DNA of 64,000 nt from Cytidiella melzeri (GCA_022592445.1 JABYQR010000060.1:1-64000); one strand, 5' to 3'; positions 10,229-21,415 are shown, counted from the stretch's first letter. Numbers and translations are program-made. Notes: a model not told the origin generated them from the letters alone.

Positions 10229-11831
10229 CAGTAGCGGCAAAAAGTCTTGCGACACCGCGAGCGCGCAACATATTTCTCATCGTTCGAGCTCATTTTTTGC
10301 ATAAAGTTTTGGGTTACAGTTCTCACACATTCATTATCATGTGAAAATTGTGTCCTTAGTGAAAAAAGGCTGATCGACGTTGTGTGCGAGGAACTACGTA
10401 CAATCCGCGCGAAAACTGCATTAGGCGCCCACGTGTTGTACTACTACTATTGCACATCATCTCGACTATTCTATGTAAAAATTTGTCAAAAAATTCTGGT
10501 AAATTCAGTACCTAGTATAGGACCCCTTTGCCCGCATAAGCTCTGCTGCACGAGTGGGGAGAGACTCATACAATCCCTTGATATACTCATCATCCAAATT
10601 CGCCCACTCCTCCTGCAATGCCTCCCACAGCTCCTCCTTATTCAACGGTTGCTGCTTGCGAGCACGTAATTTGCGGTCTAGATGGTCCCAGACATTCTCC
10701 AGAATATTCATATCTGGTGAATTTGGAGGCCAGGGCAATACAGTGATCTTGTTCTCCTTGAACCAAGCTGTAGCAAGCTTTGATGTGTGCTTTGGATCAT
10801 TGTCCTGTTGGAAAATGATCTGTCGGCAGGTCAAATCTTGGTCTGCCAATGTGCCCAGAAGGGACTCTGATAGGATGGAGCAGTAAAGCTTTGCATCCAT
10901 CTTCCCATCAATGTGGTGTAGCCTTCCTTTTCCCTTCAAAGTGATACATCCCCACACCATGATACTCCCACCCCCATGCTTCACTGTCTTCTGCACATTC
11001 CGGTCCAAAAACTCCTCGCCCTGTCTTCTTCGGCAGTATTCCCTCCCATCTGAGCCAAATAAATTAAATTTGGACTCATCTGAGAACACCATTACCCCCC
11101 ACTCTTTCTGCCCCCATCTGGTTGCATGTCCAGCCCACCACTTGCGCTTCTTCTTATGAGCTACAGAGAGAAACGGCTTTCGCCGACGCACATATCCCTT
11201 CAGCCCAATCTCTGCAAGGTTGTGACGCATTGTTCGGGCAGCCACTTGTGGGAATGCCTTGTGCTGCACGTCTGTAGCATTGCGGGCCTCTTGTCGTGCC
11301 AGGAGTAAAGAGGCGTGACGGAGATCGCGGTCTTGTAGTTTGCGAGGGCGACCTGTCTTGGGTATGTTTGCATAGAAGTCAGGGTTGTGGGATAGTTTGT
11401 GGATGGTGCGATAGATGGTGGACCGGTGGACGGGGACTTTCTTGCGAATGTCAGGCACACTGACACCTTCATTATGCAGAGTCCAGATTCGGGCCTTTTT
11501 AGTAGGGGTACACTGCACCATATGTGTGGTCTAGAGTTGGGAGAGTGGGTGGTATCGAAAAAAGCACGATAGTGGTGAAGTGGAGAGATCAAAAAACAAA
11601 ACAAACCCAAATAGTGGGCGTGCGCGCGACGGGCGCCTAGCGTCGCGACAGCGCGGATTGTGCACAATGTGTTACATACGAGACAGACTCTTTTAATTTC
11701 ACTGTAGACATATTCTATACATACAATACTCAATGTGTAAAAAATGATTGAATAAAATAAGCAGTGTTGAGCTCAAACGGAGAGCAAAGAGTTGTGCGCT
11801 TGCGGTGTCGCAAGACTTTTTGCCGCTACTG
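10229..11831 (-). mobile_element. Tc1-like DNA transposon, copy 1
   Basis: A 1603-bp element bounded by TA dinucleotides (10227-10228 and 11832-11833), the Tc1/mariner target duplication. Terminal inverted repeats start CAGTAGCGGCAAAAAGTCTT and stay recognisable for about 65 bp. A second conserved block lies about 170 bp inside each end. It carries one transposase gene on the minus strand. It is nearly identical to copy 2 at 11992-13594, lies in opposite orientation to it, and appears intact. Confidence 0.95.
10505..11521 (-). CDS. Tc1-like transposase (DD34E), copy 1
   Basis: 338 residues, the usual length for Tc1 transposases, intronless. Residues 1-50 hold a helix-turn-helix (KARIWTLHNEGVSVPDIRKK, then HRSTIYRTIHK) followed by the AT-hook-like GRPRKL and a second DNA-binding segment. 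The DDE domain has the first Asp in FSDESKFNLFG, the second in FQQDNDPKHTS and Glu in NILENVW; 34 residues separate the second Asp from the Glu, giving DD34E. No stop or frameshift is present, so the enzyme could be active. It cuts at the terminal repeats and inserts at TA. The protein is identical to that of copy 2. Confidence 0.95.
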   Translation of the reverse strand: MVQCTPTKKARIWTLHNEGVSVPDIRKKVPVHRSTIYRTIHKLSHNPDFYANIPKTGRPRKLQDRDLRHASLLLARQEARNATDVQHKAFPQVAARTMRHNLAEIGLKGYVRRRKPFLSVAHKKKRKWWAGHATRWGQKEWGVMVFSDESKFNLFGSDGREYCRRRQGEEFLDRNVQKTVKHGGGSIMVWGCITLKGKGRLHHIDGKMDAKLYCSILSESLLGTLADQDLTCRQIIFQQDNDPKHTSKLATAWFKENKITVLPWPPNSPDMNILENVWDHLDRKLRARKQQPLNKEELWEALQEEWANLDDEYIKGLYESLPTRAAELMRAKGSYTRY

Positions 11832-11833
11832 TA

Positions 11834-11989
11834 TGTGGTGAAGCATGAGACACTGTTCAGCTTCTTACCGTCCACAGCACCATGAAACGAGCACGGCAGC
11901 TGAGCAGGGGCACGGAGACGGTGTGTTGCACACTGCCTATGGTGCATGTTTGAGATCAAGAACGATGATGCATCAAATAGGTGCTCACT
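11834..11989. other. Spacer between the two inverted Tc1-like elements
   Basis: 156 bp of unique sequence between the TA duplications of copies 1 and 2. It carries no gene or recognisable motif and is the only unpaired centre of the 3.4-kb palindrome. Confidence 0.7.
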
Positions 11990-11991
11990 TA

Positions 11992-13594
11992 CAGTAGCGG
12001 CAAAAAGTCTTGTGACACCGCAAGCGCACAACTCTTTGCTCTCCGTTTGAGCTCAACACTGCTTATTTTATTCAATCATTTTTTACACATTGAGTATTGT
12101 ATGTATAGAATATGTCTACAGTGAAATTAAAAGAGTCTGTCTCGTATGTAACACATTGTGCACAATCCGCGCTGTCGCGACGCTAGGCGCCCGTCGCGCG
12201 CACGCCCACTATTTGGGTTTGTTTTGTTTTTTGATCTCTCCACTTCACCACTATCGTGCTTTTTTCGATACCACCCACTCTCCCAACTCTAGACCACACA
12301 TATGGTGCAGTGTACCCCTACTAAAAAGGCCCGAATCTGGACTCTGCATAATGAAGGTGTCAGTGTGCCTGACATTCGCAAGAAAGTCCCCGTCCACCGG
12401 TCCACCATCTATCGCACCATCCACAAACTATCCCACAACCCTGACTTCTATGCAAACATACCCAAGACAGGTCGCCCTCGCAAACTACAAGACCGCGATC
12501 TCCGTCACGCCTCTTTACTCCTGGCACGACAAGAGGCCCGCAATGCTACAGACGTGCAGCACAAGGCATTCCCACAAGTGGCTGCCCGAACAATGCGTCA
12601 CAACCTTGCAGAGATTGGGCTGAAGGGATATGTGCGTCGGCGAAAGCCGTTTCTCTCTGTAGCTCATAAGAAGAAGCGCAAGTGGTGGGCTGGACATGCA
12701 ACCAGATGGGGGCAGAAAGAGTGGGGGGTAATGGTGTTCTCAGATGAGTCCAAATTTAATTTATTTGGCTCAGATGGGAGGGAATACTGCCGAAGAAGAC
12801 AGGGCGAGGAGTTTTTGGACCGGAATGTGCAGAAGACAGTGAAGCATGGGGGTGGGAGTATCATGGTGTGGGGATGTATCACTTTGAAGGGAAAAGGAAG
12901 GCTACACCACATTGATGGGAAGATGGATGCAAAGCTTTACTGCTCCATCCTATCAGAGTCCCTTCTGGGCACATTGGCAGACCAAGATTTGACCTGCCGA
13001 CAGATCATTTTCCAACAGGACAATGATCCAAAGCACACATCAAAGCTTGCTACAGCTTGGTTCAAGGAGAACAAGATCACTGTATTGCCCTGGCCTCCAA
13101 ATTCACCAGATATGAATATTCTGGAGAATGTCTGGGACCATCTAGACCGCAAATTACGTGCTCGCAAGCAGCAACCGTTGAATAAGGAGGAGCTGTGGGA
13201 GGCATTGCAGGAGGAGTGGGCGAATTTGGATGATGAGTATATCAAGGGATTGTATGAGTCTCTCCCCACTCGTGCAGCAGAGCTTATGCGGGCAAAGGGG
13301 TCCTATACTAGGTACTGAATTTACCAGAATTTTTTGACAAATTTTTACATAGAATAGTCGAGATGATGTGCAATAGTAGTAGTACAACACGTGGGCGCCT
13401 AATGCAGTTTTCGCGCGGATTGTACGTAGTTCCTCGCGCACAACGTCGATCAGCCTTTTTTCACTAAGGACACAATTTTCACATGATAATGAATGTGTGA
13501 GAACTGTAACCCAAAACTTTATGCAAAAAATGAGCTCGAACGATGAGAAATATGTTGCGCGCTCGCGGTGTCGCAAGACTTTTTGCCGCTACTG
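11992..13594 (+). mobile_element. Tc1-like DNA transposon, copy 2
   Basis: 1603 bp between TA dinucleotides (11990-11991 and 13595-13596), the same length as copy 1. By eye I found only two substitutions in the compared parts: GTGACACC versus GCGACACC in the terminal repeat near the spacer, and one CG/TG change in the 3' untranslated part (13437-13439 region). The two copies therefore result from very recent transposition. Confidence 0.95.
12302..13318 (+). CDS. Tc1-like transposase (DD34E), copy 2
   Basis: 338 residues, identical to the copy 1 protein, with the same helix-turn-helix, GRPRKL and DD34E motifs and no disabling change. The start ATG follows the inner terminal repeat by about 110 bp. 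The two transposase genes diverge from the shared spacer, so their promoter regions face each other. Confidence 0.95.
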   Translation: MVQCTPTKKARIWTLHNEGVSVPDIRKKVPVHRSTIYRTIHKLSHNPDFYANIPKTGRPRKLQDRDLRHASLLLARQEARNATDVQHKAFPQVAARTMRHNLAEIGLKGYVRRRKPFLSVAHKKKRKWWAGHATRWGQKEWGVMVFSDESKFNLFGSDGREYCRRRQGEEFLDRNVQKTVKHGGGSIMVWGCITLKGKGRLHHIDGKMDAKLYCSILSESLLGTLADQDLTCRQIIFQQDNDPKHTSKLATAWFKENKITVLPWPPNSPDMNILENVWDHLDRKLRARKQQPLNKEELWEALQEEWANLDDEYIKGLYESLPTRAAELMRAKGSYTRY

Positions 13595-13596
13595 TA

Positions 13597-14305
13597 TCTT
13601 CCTCGCTTCAAGACCAGATGCTATATTTCCTGTTAAGTGATGTAGACAATTCTAGTCTTTGTGTGCTTTCTCCTTCAATCTAACCTTACGCTGTCCGGAC
13701 AGCAATGAATAACATCGCAATTATTTGCCCAGGGGCCGCTTAATCTGAGTTTCAGATTCTGCCGCGGGGGGCTCTGTAGGACCGATGAGATGATGAAAAA
13801 TAGCCGCTGAAGCAACGAGACAGGAGATCCTGGGGCTCGGGGGAACTTGAGTGGGATGCGGTCAAGTCCTGCCAGGCCTGAGACGGCTAGGATTGGATGT
13901 CTGCATCACTGCGGGAGCTGGCGGGAGGTGGGAGGACAGCAGACGGTGCTGCCAACAACGGTTCATTACAGTAACTGCAACTCGTACACACAGTGTTGTG
14001 ATCCGAGCTATGACTAGTATACATAGCATTGCTGTGCCGTACGTACGGTTCCAGTGCGTGCGAGCCCTCATTAATTCGTAGCTTGCGTTGTGGACAGCGC
14101 TACACTGCACGTCTGCGACGGGATTCATGAACTCGAAACCTGCTCGCGTCGAGTCTATAGGTACATGCGACGTACTTGAAGGACCCCACCTGAGGCCCTA
14201 CGCCGTCTGACAACCGCAATTGTCGTCGACGAAGATATCCCACGAACCAACCGCAAGTTTGTCAACGTTCAACCGCACAGTAAACACAACGTTATCCAGA
14301 CAAAG
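13597..14305. other. Intergenic region between Tc1 copy 2 and VPS45
   Basis: No gene supported. It contains the 3' flank of VPS45 and scattered palindromic words (for example GTACGTAC around 14040), but no repeated element. Confidence 0.55.
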
Positions 14306-16774
14306 TTACTGTTGAGACGCAATCCGGTCCACCCCCTGCCTTACCTTTCCAATCAAGTTCTTCACACCATCTCTTATACCGTCAGCCTGCACGCCAATTC
14401 CGACAGGACCTTCTCCACCGGTCCTATACACACCGCTCCCTCCTCTGCCTCCGAGGCTGACGTTCACTCCACCGAGGTTCAAGTTCAAAGAAGGCATATT
14501 CGTGGCAGACTCTGGTGGCGGTTCGCAAACAGATGACGGCCAGTTTAAAGACGCGAGCCGGATCATCTCGACGAAGCTAAAGGACGAGCTGGCTGAGTGA
14601 GAGAACTGTCATAAAGGCACAGAGACAGACCTAGACGAGTTATGCACATACGTCCCTCCTAGCAGAATTCGCGTACCGGGTGTATATGAGCCGTTGGCTG
14701 AGGACTCTTGGTTGAGAAGAGAAACAGTCCGCGCTTCTTCATATGTTGTGCCGCCAACCATAAATACAATCACATCTTGAGGGCTGAGAAACCGTCAATT
14801 GAGGATGAGTGTACAGCGAAACACCTGAAGCCACAAACCGTTGTAGACCTGCGTTTGGACCAGCTCCTTCTAGGAAAGGAAAAGTGGCATCTCGCAACCG
14901 ACCCTTCAGCACGTTCTCTAGTGTCTGAGAAAGATGCGGCGTGTGTTGCATGTACACGTTCTCAACGCCCTGTAAAATTGCTGAGAACAAGGATTTGATT
15001 GGCATGTCATCACGTACCTTGAGACCTTTGAGGGCCGACCGGCCCTTCGCGAGCAACGTCTCAGCGGAGAACAGCTCTTCTTGCCGTTGATCTGAGCCTG
15101 CAATATTCAAAATGACGTACACAAGCTAGTCCCAACGATTAGCACTACGCTTTGCGTCTCGTAAAGCTAAACGAACCCGTGCATCCTCGCGCGAGACACC
15201 GTTCTCGAGGGCCAAGGTAATAAGAGAAGCAACACTGTTTGCTTGTGACTTCTGATATCTTAACGCGTAAAGCATGACGAGGCGAAGTTTGTTCCAAACC
15301 GGAACAGCAGGACTGGTAATCACCGCCTGTACGCTCTGTGGTCCAGTTCAACTTCAACATCACGCAAGCTGAGCGACAGACAAGCACCTTGAGATCCGCA
15401 CCAGAACCAGTCGCCAGTCCTTGTTCAACCTCACCGATCTCGAGGAGCTTGTCCCTCTCAACCAGTCTGCTGAGTTCGCCAACAAGAGCTACGTGCTTGC
15501 TGACGTTTCCGCCTAGTTTGCGGAACTCGGGATATTCTTCAACGAAACGTTTCATATCACTGATAGAATTGATGGACGATGGGCTGTTTGCGAGCGAGTG
15601 GGATTGGTAGGACTGAACGTAGGATTTGAGTGAGGTACCCAGGTCGCCGAAAGTCGCCAGGTGATGTGCTTGGAAGAAGGGATCCGTGGAGAGTGTGAGA
15701 GTTATTTCCTTTGGGGATAAAAGGTTTGAGAGCTGTGCAAAACCCAAGCCGTTGACATACCTTGAGCTCTGGTCGTATGTCAGGTACCAGACTCAAATCA
15801 ACCCGTCCATTCTGGATGCCCAAAAGTTCGTGCACCATGGCTTGATATGTCCATTGTGAAAGAAGAGGGGTCACAGGATCACTCCGACGGTCCAAAATGA
15901 GGAGCAACGGAGGTACTTGAGTTCCGCGGAAGTCAAAAAGGGAAGATTCCGATTGTATTCGATGCTGTTTGTTTTCAGTATGGTGTCCTTCTCCAAGTCT
16001 AAGCGATCACATTACCTGCATCTCCACCCCCAGCTTTTTCGCCATAGGACTCGACTTCTCGTATCGTATCACCGGCTTCTTTTTCAAGCTGAGTAGAACA
16101 GCTACCAAGCCTTGTACACATCGATCAAGTGCCTTTGGATCCCATGTATTCGCTGACGATTCGTACAGTGATCTTGAACTGGAAGGCACATAGTTCAACG
16201 AAAAAAGAGACGGCATAATTGGGGAAAAGTCTGCGAAATATTCCTTGAGACATAACTCAGGTCATATGCCAGGTTGCATTCCAATAACACGTCACTCACC
16301 TGCACTTCGCGCACGACCTCATATTCATCTACATCCGCCAAACGCTCAATGGACGTCTTGCTAAGAATGTTGCTGAAGTCTACTCATGAATGAATACTCA
16401 TCAACACCAAGGAAGGGCAGGAACACCTACTGACAGAGATAGTATTCCCCATATTTCGGTTCTCTGAGCTCCATCTCGAGAGCTTCAAGACTGTCCTCGC
16501 TAGGCTGGAGAAAGCAGACACACTTCATGTGCGCCATCCGTTCTCGTTTTTTATTGTCTATCCTGTCGGTAAGATAGACCTGGTGTGATAATAGAGTCGA
16601 CTGGGTTGACGCGAGGGACACGATGGGTGTCTGACATTGCTGCGGGTTTAGTGCCAGGGAACCAGTCAACTGTGAGAGACGTACTGTATGTGTATCCAAA
16701 AGCAATACTTTCATTGCGTTCGGTGTTGACACCATCTTTGTGATGTAAGCCTCGATAGCTTTGACAACGTCCAT
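14306..16774 (-). CDS. VPS45: Vacuolar protein sorting protein Vps45 (Sec1/Munc18 family)
   Basis: Multi-exon minus-strand gene. The first exon starts [14 protein letters not shown] and reaches LLLDTHT; the next exon continues [11 protein letters not shown] and [10 protein letters not shown]. Later exons carry [82 protein letters not shown] and [15 protein letters not shown], all Vps45 signatures in the right order. The family binds the endosomal/TGN syntaxin Tlg2 and promotes SNARE assembly in the cytosol and on membranes. A Gly-rich tail precedes the stop ([11 protein letters not shown]); this C-terminal extension is less conserved. No break was seen. The start lies 282 bp from the divergent GSKIP gene, so they probably share a promoter. 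Confidence 0.93.
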
Positions 16775-17056
16775 TCTTACTAGATAGTCGGATGCAAAGG
16801 GGTGGAGAACTTTGAAGACAATTTGTAGCCCTGTCGTCGTGCGTATACGCGTACTGCGGATGGTTTCACCGTGTGGCCGACACCTGTCGTGAGGCCAGCC
16901 ACCCCTCTGATATATAGCGACACGGGCTTGTTTGGCGAGCCTTCTGTACGTGCTGGCTGACGAAGGTCAGCCGATGGCGATAGAAGGGAGGAAGGGTGTA
17001 CTAAGGGCGCTCCGACGCTTTGCGTGCACTGTGATCCAGGACCATCATCTAGTCCC
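16775..17056. promoter_or_regulatory. Divergent promoter region, VPS45 / GSKIP-domain gene
   Basis: 282 bp between the two start codons. No clear TATA box; the interval is GC-rich, as is common for fungal housekeeping promoters. Both transcripts must start here, so it is probably a shared bidirectional promoter. Confidence 0.45.
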
Positions 17057-17421
17057 ATGGCCTCACCCGAGAATTTTGCATCGAAAGAGCTGGCAATGGC
17101 TCTGCAAGAACAAACTTTTGGTATAAAGAGCTATGATATGGTGGAGAGTAGTGATACTGAGCTCGAGGCCAAGGCTGAGCTTGAACTCCTAGAGGGTATG
17201 TCGGTAGAGATCTTGTTGACGTCTCGGGGCTATCAGGTAATTCACCTCTGAAAAATTTTATGTCTCTCACGTATTGACAACGGCGGTCCGCACAGTTCAA
17301 AGGGAGAGTAGAAGTGCATGAAAGCCTCGAAGATGCCTTGCAGGCAGTTAGCCCCAAGTACACAGAAGCTAAACAAGCGCGGCTCCTCGCCAAGCTGGCT
17401 AATCTCGCAGATTCGCCTTAA
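17057..17421 (+). CDS. GSKIP-domain protein
   Basis: Two exons, 17057-17236 and 17296-17421, joined by a GT-AG intron of 59 bp, give 101 residues. The protein reads ELAMALQEQTFGI, a strand-rich centre (LELLEGMSVEILLTSRGYQ) and, after the intron, FKGRVEVHESLEDALQAVSP with a helical tail, matching the GSKIP/DUF727 domain fold and length. In animals GSKIP binds GSK3-beta and PKA regulatory subunits; fungal members are uncharacterised, and the human binding tails are not evident here. An upstream in-frame ATG at 17024 exists, but MASPENF fits the family length better. The stop is only 19 bp from the OGFr stop on the other strand. Confidence 0.72.
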
Positions 17422-17440
17422 AGCTACACTAAAAGTTTGG

Positions 17441-18340
17441 CTAGTCGAATCCCAGTTTTCCGGTCTCTTTTCGCAGTTGCATGGCCTGCTCGTACATATC
17501 CCTGGTGAACTCGAAGTTCACGTCGGTCCTCACCCTCTTGATCAACTCCCCTATCCACGCCCGTTCCTCATCATTGCGTATACAGTTCGCCCACCAGCTG
17601 TCCATGCTACGCGTGATTGTAGCAGTCTTAAGCATATCGTGCTCGCTCTGCTCGTTCAGGATGTGTAACAAGAAGGCTGCATTCAGTCGCTCCAAACCAA
17701 GTTCGGAGAGGCTCTTCAGTATGCGAGAGATACGCAGGTTGTTATGTGAGGCGCCTTGGCTATTCGTCAGTCCTCGCTACTTTGCTGTGTCACTTCTGTC
17801 TATCAACTCACGGACTATGTTATGGTAGCGCTCCATGGATCTTTGCGGAGGCTCTGAGCGTGATAAGAGGCCGGTTTCAGAGGACATCAGTTGCATGCCA
17901 TAGAAATCGAGCATCAGACGGTATGACTCGAGGACACGAGCCATTATGCCTTCGTCTGCAACCATCGCCTTTATCTCGTGAGGTTGGAGGGGCTGTGCTT
18001 CATGGTTGACCCCATGCTCTCGAAGGGGGAAACTGAGACCATTGGTTTCAGTATGAAGGTAAGATGGGGCAATTAACCTACAGCCACTGTATAAAGCCGT
18101 GGTTGTATTCGAGTTTGTTGTAGTCTCCTCTCCAGCTGCAGCGAACGATGAGAGTACGACCTCGTGATACTAACCCAAAGCCCACCTTTCGTGTATCTCG
18201 CTGATCAGGAGGTTGTCTGGTTGACATCTACGCTTGTTTGAATAGAACGCTAAATTCTTGCCGTAGCTTGTATTGTCCTCGGCCCCTGGGTAGCCTTGCC
18301 AAAACATGCGGACATCGCGTGGAATGGTAATGGTTGACAT
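17441..18340 (-). CDS. Opioid growth factor receptor (OGFr) conserved-domain protein
   Basis: Minus-strand exons encode IPRDVRMFWQGYPGAEDN, then DYNKLEYNHGFIQWL, FPLREHGVNHEAQPLQPHEI, RVLESYRLMLDFYGMQL and RYHNIV, the ordered blocks of the OGFr conserved domain. The gene ends with a helical segment (WIGELIKRVRTDVNFEF). Introns are GT-AG and about 50 bp. The domain is widespread in fungi; its molecular role there is not established, and the vertebrate peptide-binding function should not be assumed. I start at MSTITIP (18340); an in-frame ATG at 18391 would add 17 residues, basic and possibly a mitochondrial presequence. Convergent with the GSKIP gene and divergent from the next gene. Confidence 0.85.
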
Positions 18341-18391
18341 CGTTGCGAATGAAGAGTGCCCAGGACGACGGAGGAGTCGTTTCGTGAACAT

Positions 18392-18664
18392 GCAGGTACT
18401 ACTTATAGCTGATAGAAGGCGCTATTGACGCGTTCTACTACATAACAAACGTGACTGAAGTCCGGGTAAGCAATGGTAAGCGACCTCGCAAAGGCGCGTG
18501 CTTACCAGCATTACCGAGGGAAGGTAGCTACCTACAGTCGGAGTATGAATGTGTAACGATTGCGTTGGTTCGACGCGTCCCATATATTTTTGACCTGCAC
18601 AACATCTATCGCTTGAGGACCTCACCCACGCAATTCACACATACACGAAGAGATTGATTGCGAC
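18392..18664. promoter_or_regulatory. Divergent promoter region, OGFr gene / coiled-coil gene
   Basis: About 270 bp (325 bp if OGFr starts at 18340) between two divergently transcribed genes. A TATATTT-like word occurs at about 18582. No other site stands out. Confidence 0.4.
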
Positions 18665-20138
18665 ATGGCACCGAAAGCTCTGGCATCTATTGTCGCCCCT
18701 TCAGCAATTCTCGCAGATGCGGTGAACGCCTTCATGAAAAACGCCAGTCGAGCGGTGAGTTCGCACCATCCTCACGATCTCTAGAAGGCTTGCAGCTTAC
18801 GGGAGATCATTCAGCTCGCAGCTGCAGAAGAACAAGCTAAACTCGAAGTTGCACAAGTGAATACGGAGCTGCAAGAGTTGCGTCGTGAACGCGACAAGAA
18901 TATGAAGTTCGTGAATCAAACTCAGCTGCAGGAGAAGGACTGGGAACATCATGGAGATATGTTGAGGACGTCCGTGAGTCATGCGCTATAGAGACTGCAT
19001 AGTCGTGCTCATACATGCTTCTATAGCTCGAGAAATCCGAATTGACGGTATGTGTCTCCGACGCGGTTTTGACGATGACATTCTCAGTAACAGTCCACTA
19101 GATCAAGCATCAAGCAGACACTATCGTCCAGCTACGAAATGAGGTAGCACAGTGGAAGAGTGTAGAGGGCACGGCTCGGAAGGAGATTCAAGATTGGAAG
19201 GCACAGTACCTGCGAGCTGAACATGAGCGTTTGAAGCTTTCGACTCGCATCGACGAATTAGTGGCCGAGCAACTCGAGGTGTGTGTTTGCTAGTGCAAGG
19301 GTGGTTCAAGCAAATTCTGATTCAATCATGACTACCAGAATGCAACGCAACAGACGAACAATAGAGCCTCTGTGCTTAGAACGCCCAAAGCTGTGGATAT
19401 GCCGATATCGAAAAGGCAGCCCTCCACCATCCGCCAACCTCGCCCGAGCATGGTTACTATGCCTAGTGAGTCCGAAGATGACATGCCGCCGCCTCGTAAA
19501 GCAAAGTCTAGAGCGACCACAGCTCAGAATGTCATAGACCGCGAACGTACGTTTGTGGATGCCACGCCGAAAATGAAGACTTTTGGGGAAATTTCTTCGA
19601 AAAAGACTCCAGCCCTTAAGCTTCCGCCGACATCAAGGGCATCTAGTTCTCGCACAGATCTCCATGCGCCTCACCAACCACCACAGCTCATTCGCCGGGT
19701 GCATGCCGTCGTTGAAGTTCCTGTGAAGGAGGAAGTCTACAGCGACGAGGACAATGCTCTAGAATCAGGTGGTTCAGATTGGCAGCCTGAGAAGAAGAGC
19801 GTCAGCAGAAGTCGAAGGCGTTCGTCTGTGAAGAGCAAGCCTTATGTGGAAATTGAAGAGGACGAAGGCGACGACGACGACGACGAGGACCAGTTACTCA
19901 TCGGATCGGAGGTATATCAGAACTCTAGCTTCTTCTTTGAGAAAGCTGATGCATCATTCACCAGGATAATCCGAGCGAGATATACGGCACTTCGCGTGCT
20001 GTTGTTGCTGATGATGTCCGACCTAGCCACGACGCATATGTAAAGGCACCCACTGGAGGAAACAAGAAGCGCAAGCTGAATGCCGACTCAACCGTCGGGG
20101 GACGTTCAGTGACAAAAGCTGCGAAAAGGAAGCAGTGA
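18665..20138 (+). CDS. Coiled-coil protein with an acidic/basic C-terminus, probably nuclear (unknown)
   Basis: Starts MAPKALASIVAPSAI. Successive short exons encode a long coiled coil rich in Glu, Gln, Leu and Arg (EEQAKLEVAQVNTELQELRR; RNEVAQWKSVEG; AEHERLKLSTRIDELVAEQL). A large exon follows (about 19340-19920) with Ser/Pro- and Lys-rich sequence, an SRSRRRSSVKSK basic patch and an acidic run of Glu and Asp. The last exon ends NKKRKLN... and TKAAKRKQ, likely nuclear localisation signals. Introns are about 50-60 bp. I do not recognise the family; the layout resembles nuclear scaffold or kinetochore-type proteins, but that is only an analogy. The stop at 20136-20138 is convergent with the next gene. 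Confidence 0.68.
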
Positions 20139-20508
20139 CGGGCATCGTCTCACTGAACACACGTACAGTCGATGTATCATAAAGACAGATGCAGTCTCAA
20201 ATCCAATACGGTGTACACTCTCCAGTCAGACTCGACCTAGGACTGTGCGTTGCTACTTTGCGCAACTCAGGACGCTGCCGTCTCTCAGACAAAATACTGG
20301 CATACAATGCGCGCAGCAAACAATTTCCGAAGGGAGGTAGCCGAGGCTAGCAACTAACAAACTTACAGCTTCATTGCCCCGACACATCGCTCATCACCCA
20401 CAGTCAGAAGATGAGAGCAAGGATATCCATTATCGAAAGATTATGCAATGTGCGTATTATCGTAAGGACTACCCTAGTCAAGCCAATCAAATGTCAAGCC
20501 AAGGTCTT
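20139..20508. other. Convergent intergenic region
   Basis: 370 bp holding the 3' ends of the coiled-coil gene and the secreted-protein gene. No ORF or repeat is supported. Confidence 0.55.
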
Positions 20509-21311
20509 TCACAAGGCAATGCCAAAGACAGAGATGAGGACCGAGACGTTGAGACGCACGATGACACTGACTACGACCTTGATCATAGCGTAGACAGCGA
20601 CATCGAGACCAACGAGCAAATGGCCGCAGATCGACAAGACTGCACAGACGAGGGCACCGACGACCTCACTGTACATAAACATTGAGTACTTGATCATTGA
20701 CTACACTCGACGGGCACTTACCCGAGACCGCAGAGCATGGGAATAAGGACGCCAACGACAGCGGTGACATTCAAGTCAAGGATGACACCGATACCACCGA
20801 AGATGAACTAAGGACAGTTTTAGCTCATGCCTTGCATCGATTGCACTGTATGCACTTACGCAGACGAGGTCGGCGATGATACCAGCGAGGACGGAGACAG
20901 TGACCTTGACAGAACCGTCGACAGCACCGGCGAGGATGACGTCAACCGAAGCACCAGCCAGAGCGTTGATCTTCACGAGACCGTCGTTGAGAGCGACCTT
21001 GATACCGGCGACAATGGGAGTAATAGCCTCCACGGTGCAGTTGTCCTTGGTGATGTAGTCTGTATCAAAACTCAATAAGGATTTTCGGGATAACCACACC
21101 GCAAGTACTCACGGAACTCGTTCACGTAGGGAGTAACCGCAACCTTGACACCGACAAGGATGCCTGCGACACCGCTGGAGGCATCGCAGTCGCATCGCTC
21201 GACAATGGCGTTGGCGACGACGTTGTTGCTGTCAAAGACGGGGGCAGCCATGGAAGAGACGGCGCCAAAGGCGAGAGTGGCAAAGACAGCGAGAGACTTG
21301 AAGGAGAGCAT
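20509..21311 (-). CDS. Hydrophobic secreted protein, four exons (unknown)
   Basis: Exons on the minus strand at 21113-21311, 20860-21059, 20722-20807 and 20509-20668 join through GT-AG introns of about 52-53 bp into 214 residues. Residues 1-23 are a signal peptide (MLSFKSLAVFATLAFGAVSS). The rest consists of amphipathic or hydrophobic segments rich in Val, Ile, Ala and Gly (PIVAGIKVALNDG, VTVSVLAGIIADLVC, GVLIPMLCG, VVSVIVRLNVSVLISVFGIAL), with five widely spaced cysteines and no hydrophobin CC pattern. Related secreted proteins of unknown role are common in Agaricomycetes from my memory of such genomes. It could be cell-wall or membrane associated. A TATA box lies 105 bp upstream of the ATG, suggesting regulated expression. 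Confidence 0.72.
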
Positions 21312-21415
21312 TTTGTTAAGGAGTGTGGGGTATTGGGAGAGACGAGCGAGATACTGTGGTATAAAAATGATAATCGAAGACGAGTCGATGCTGTTTAGTG
21401 GTATTGAGCATCCCT

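Noticed and set aside
11200..11733. 177-residue frame overlapping each Tc1-like transposase (also 12090-12623)
   Set aside because: Shadow of the transposase gene in another frame; duplicated only because the element is duplicated.
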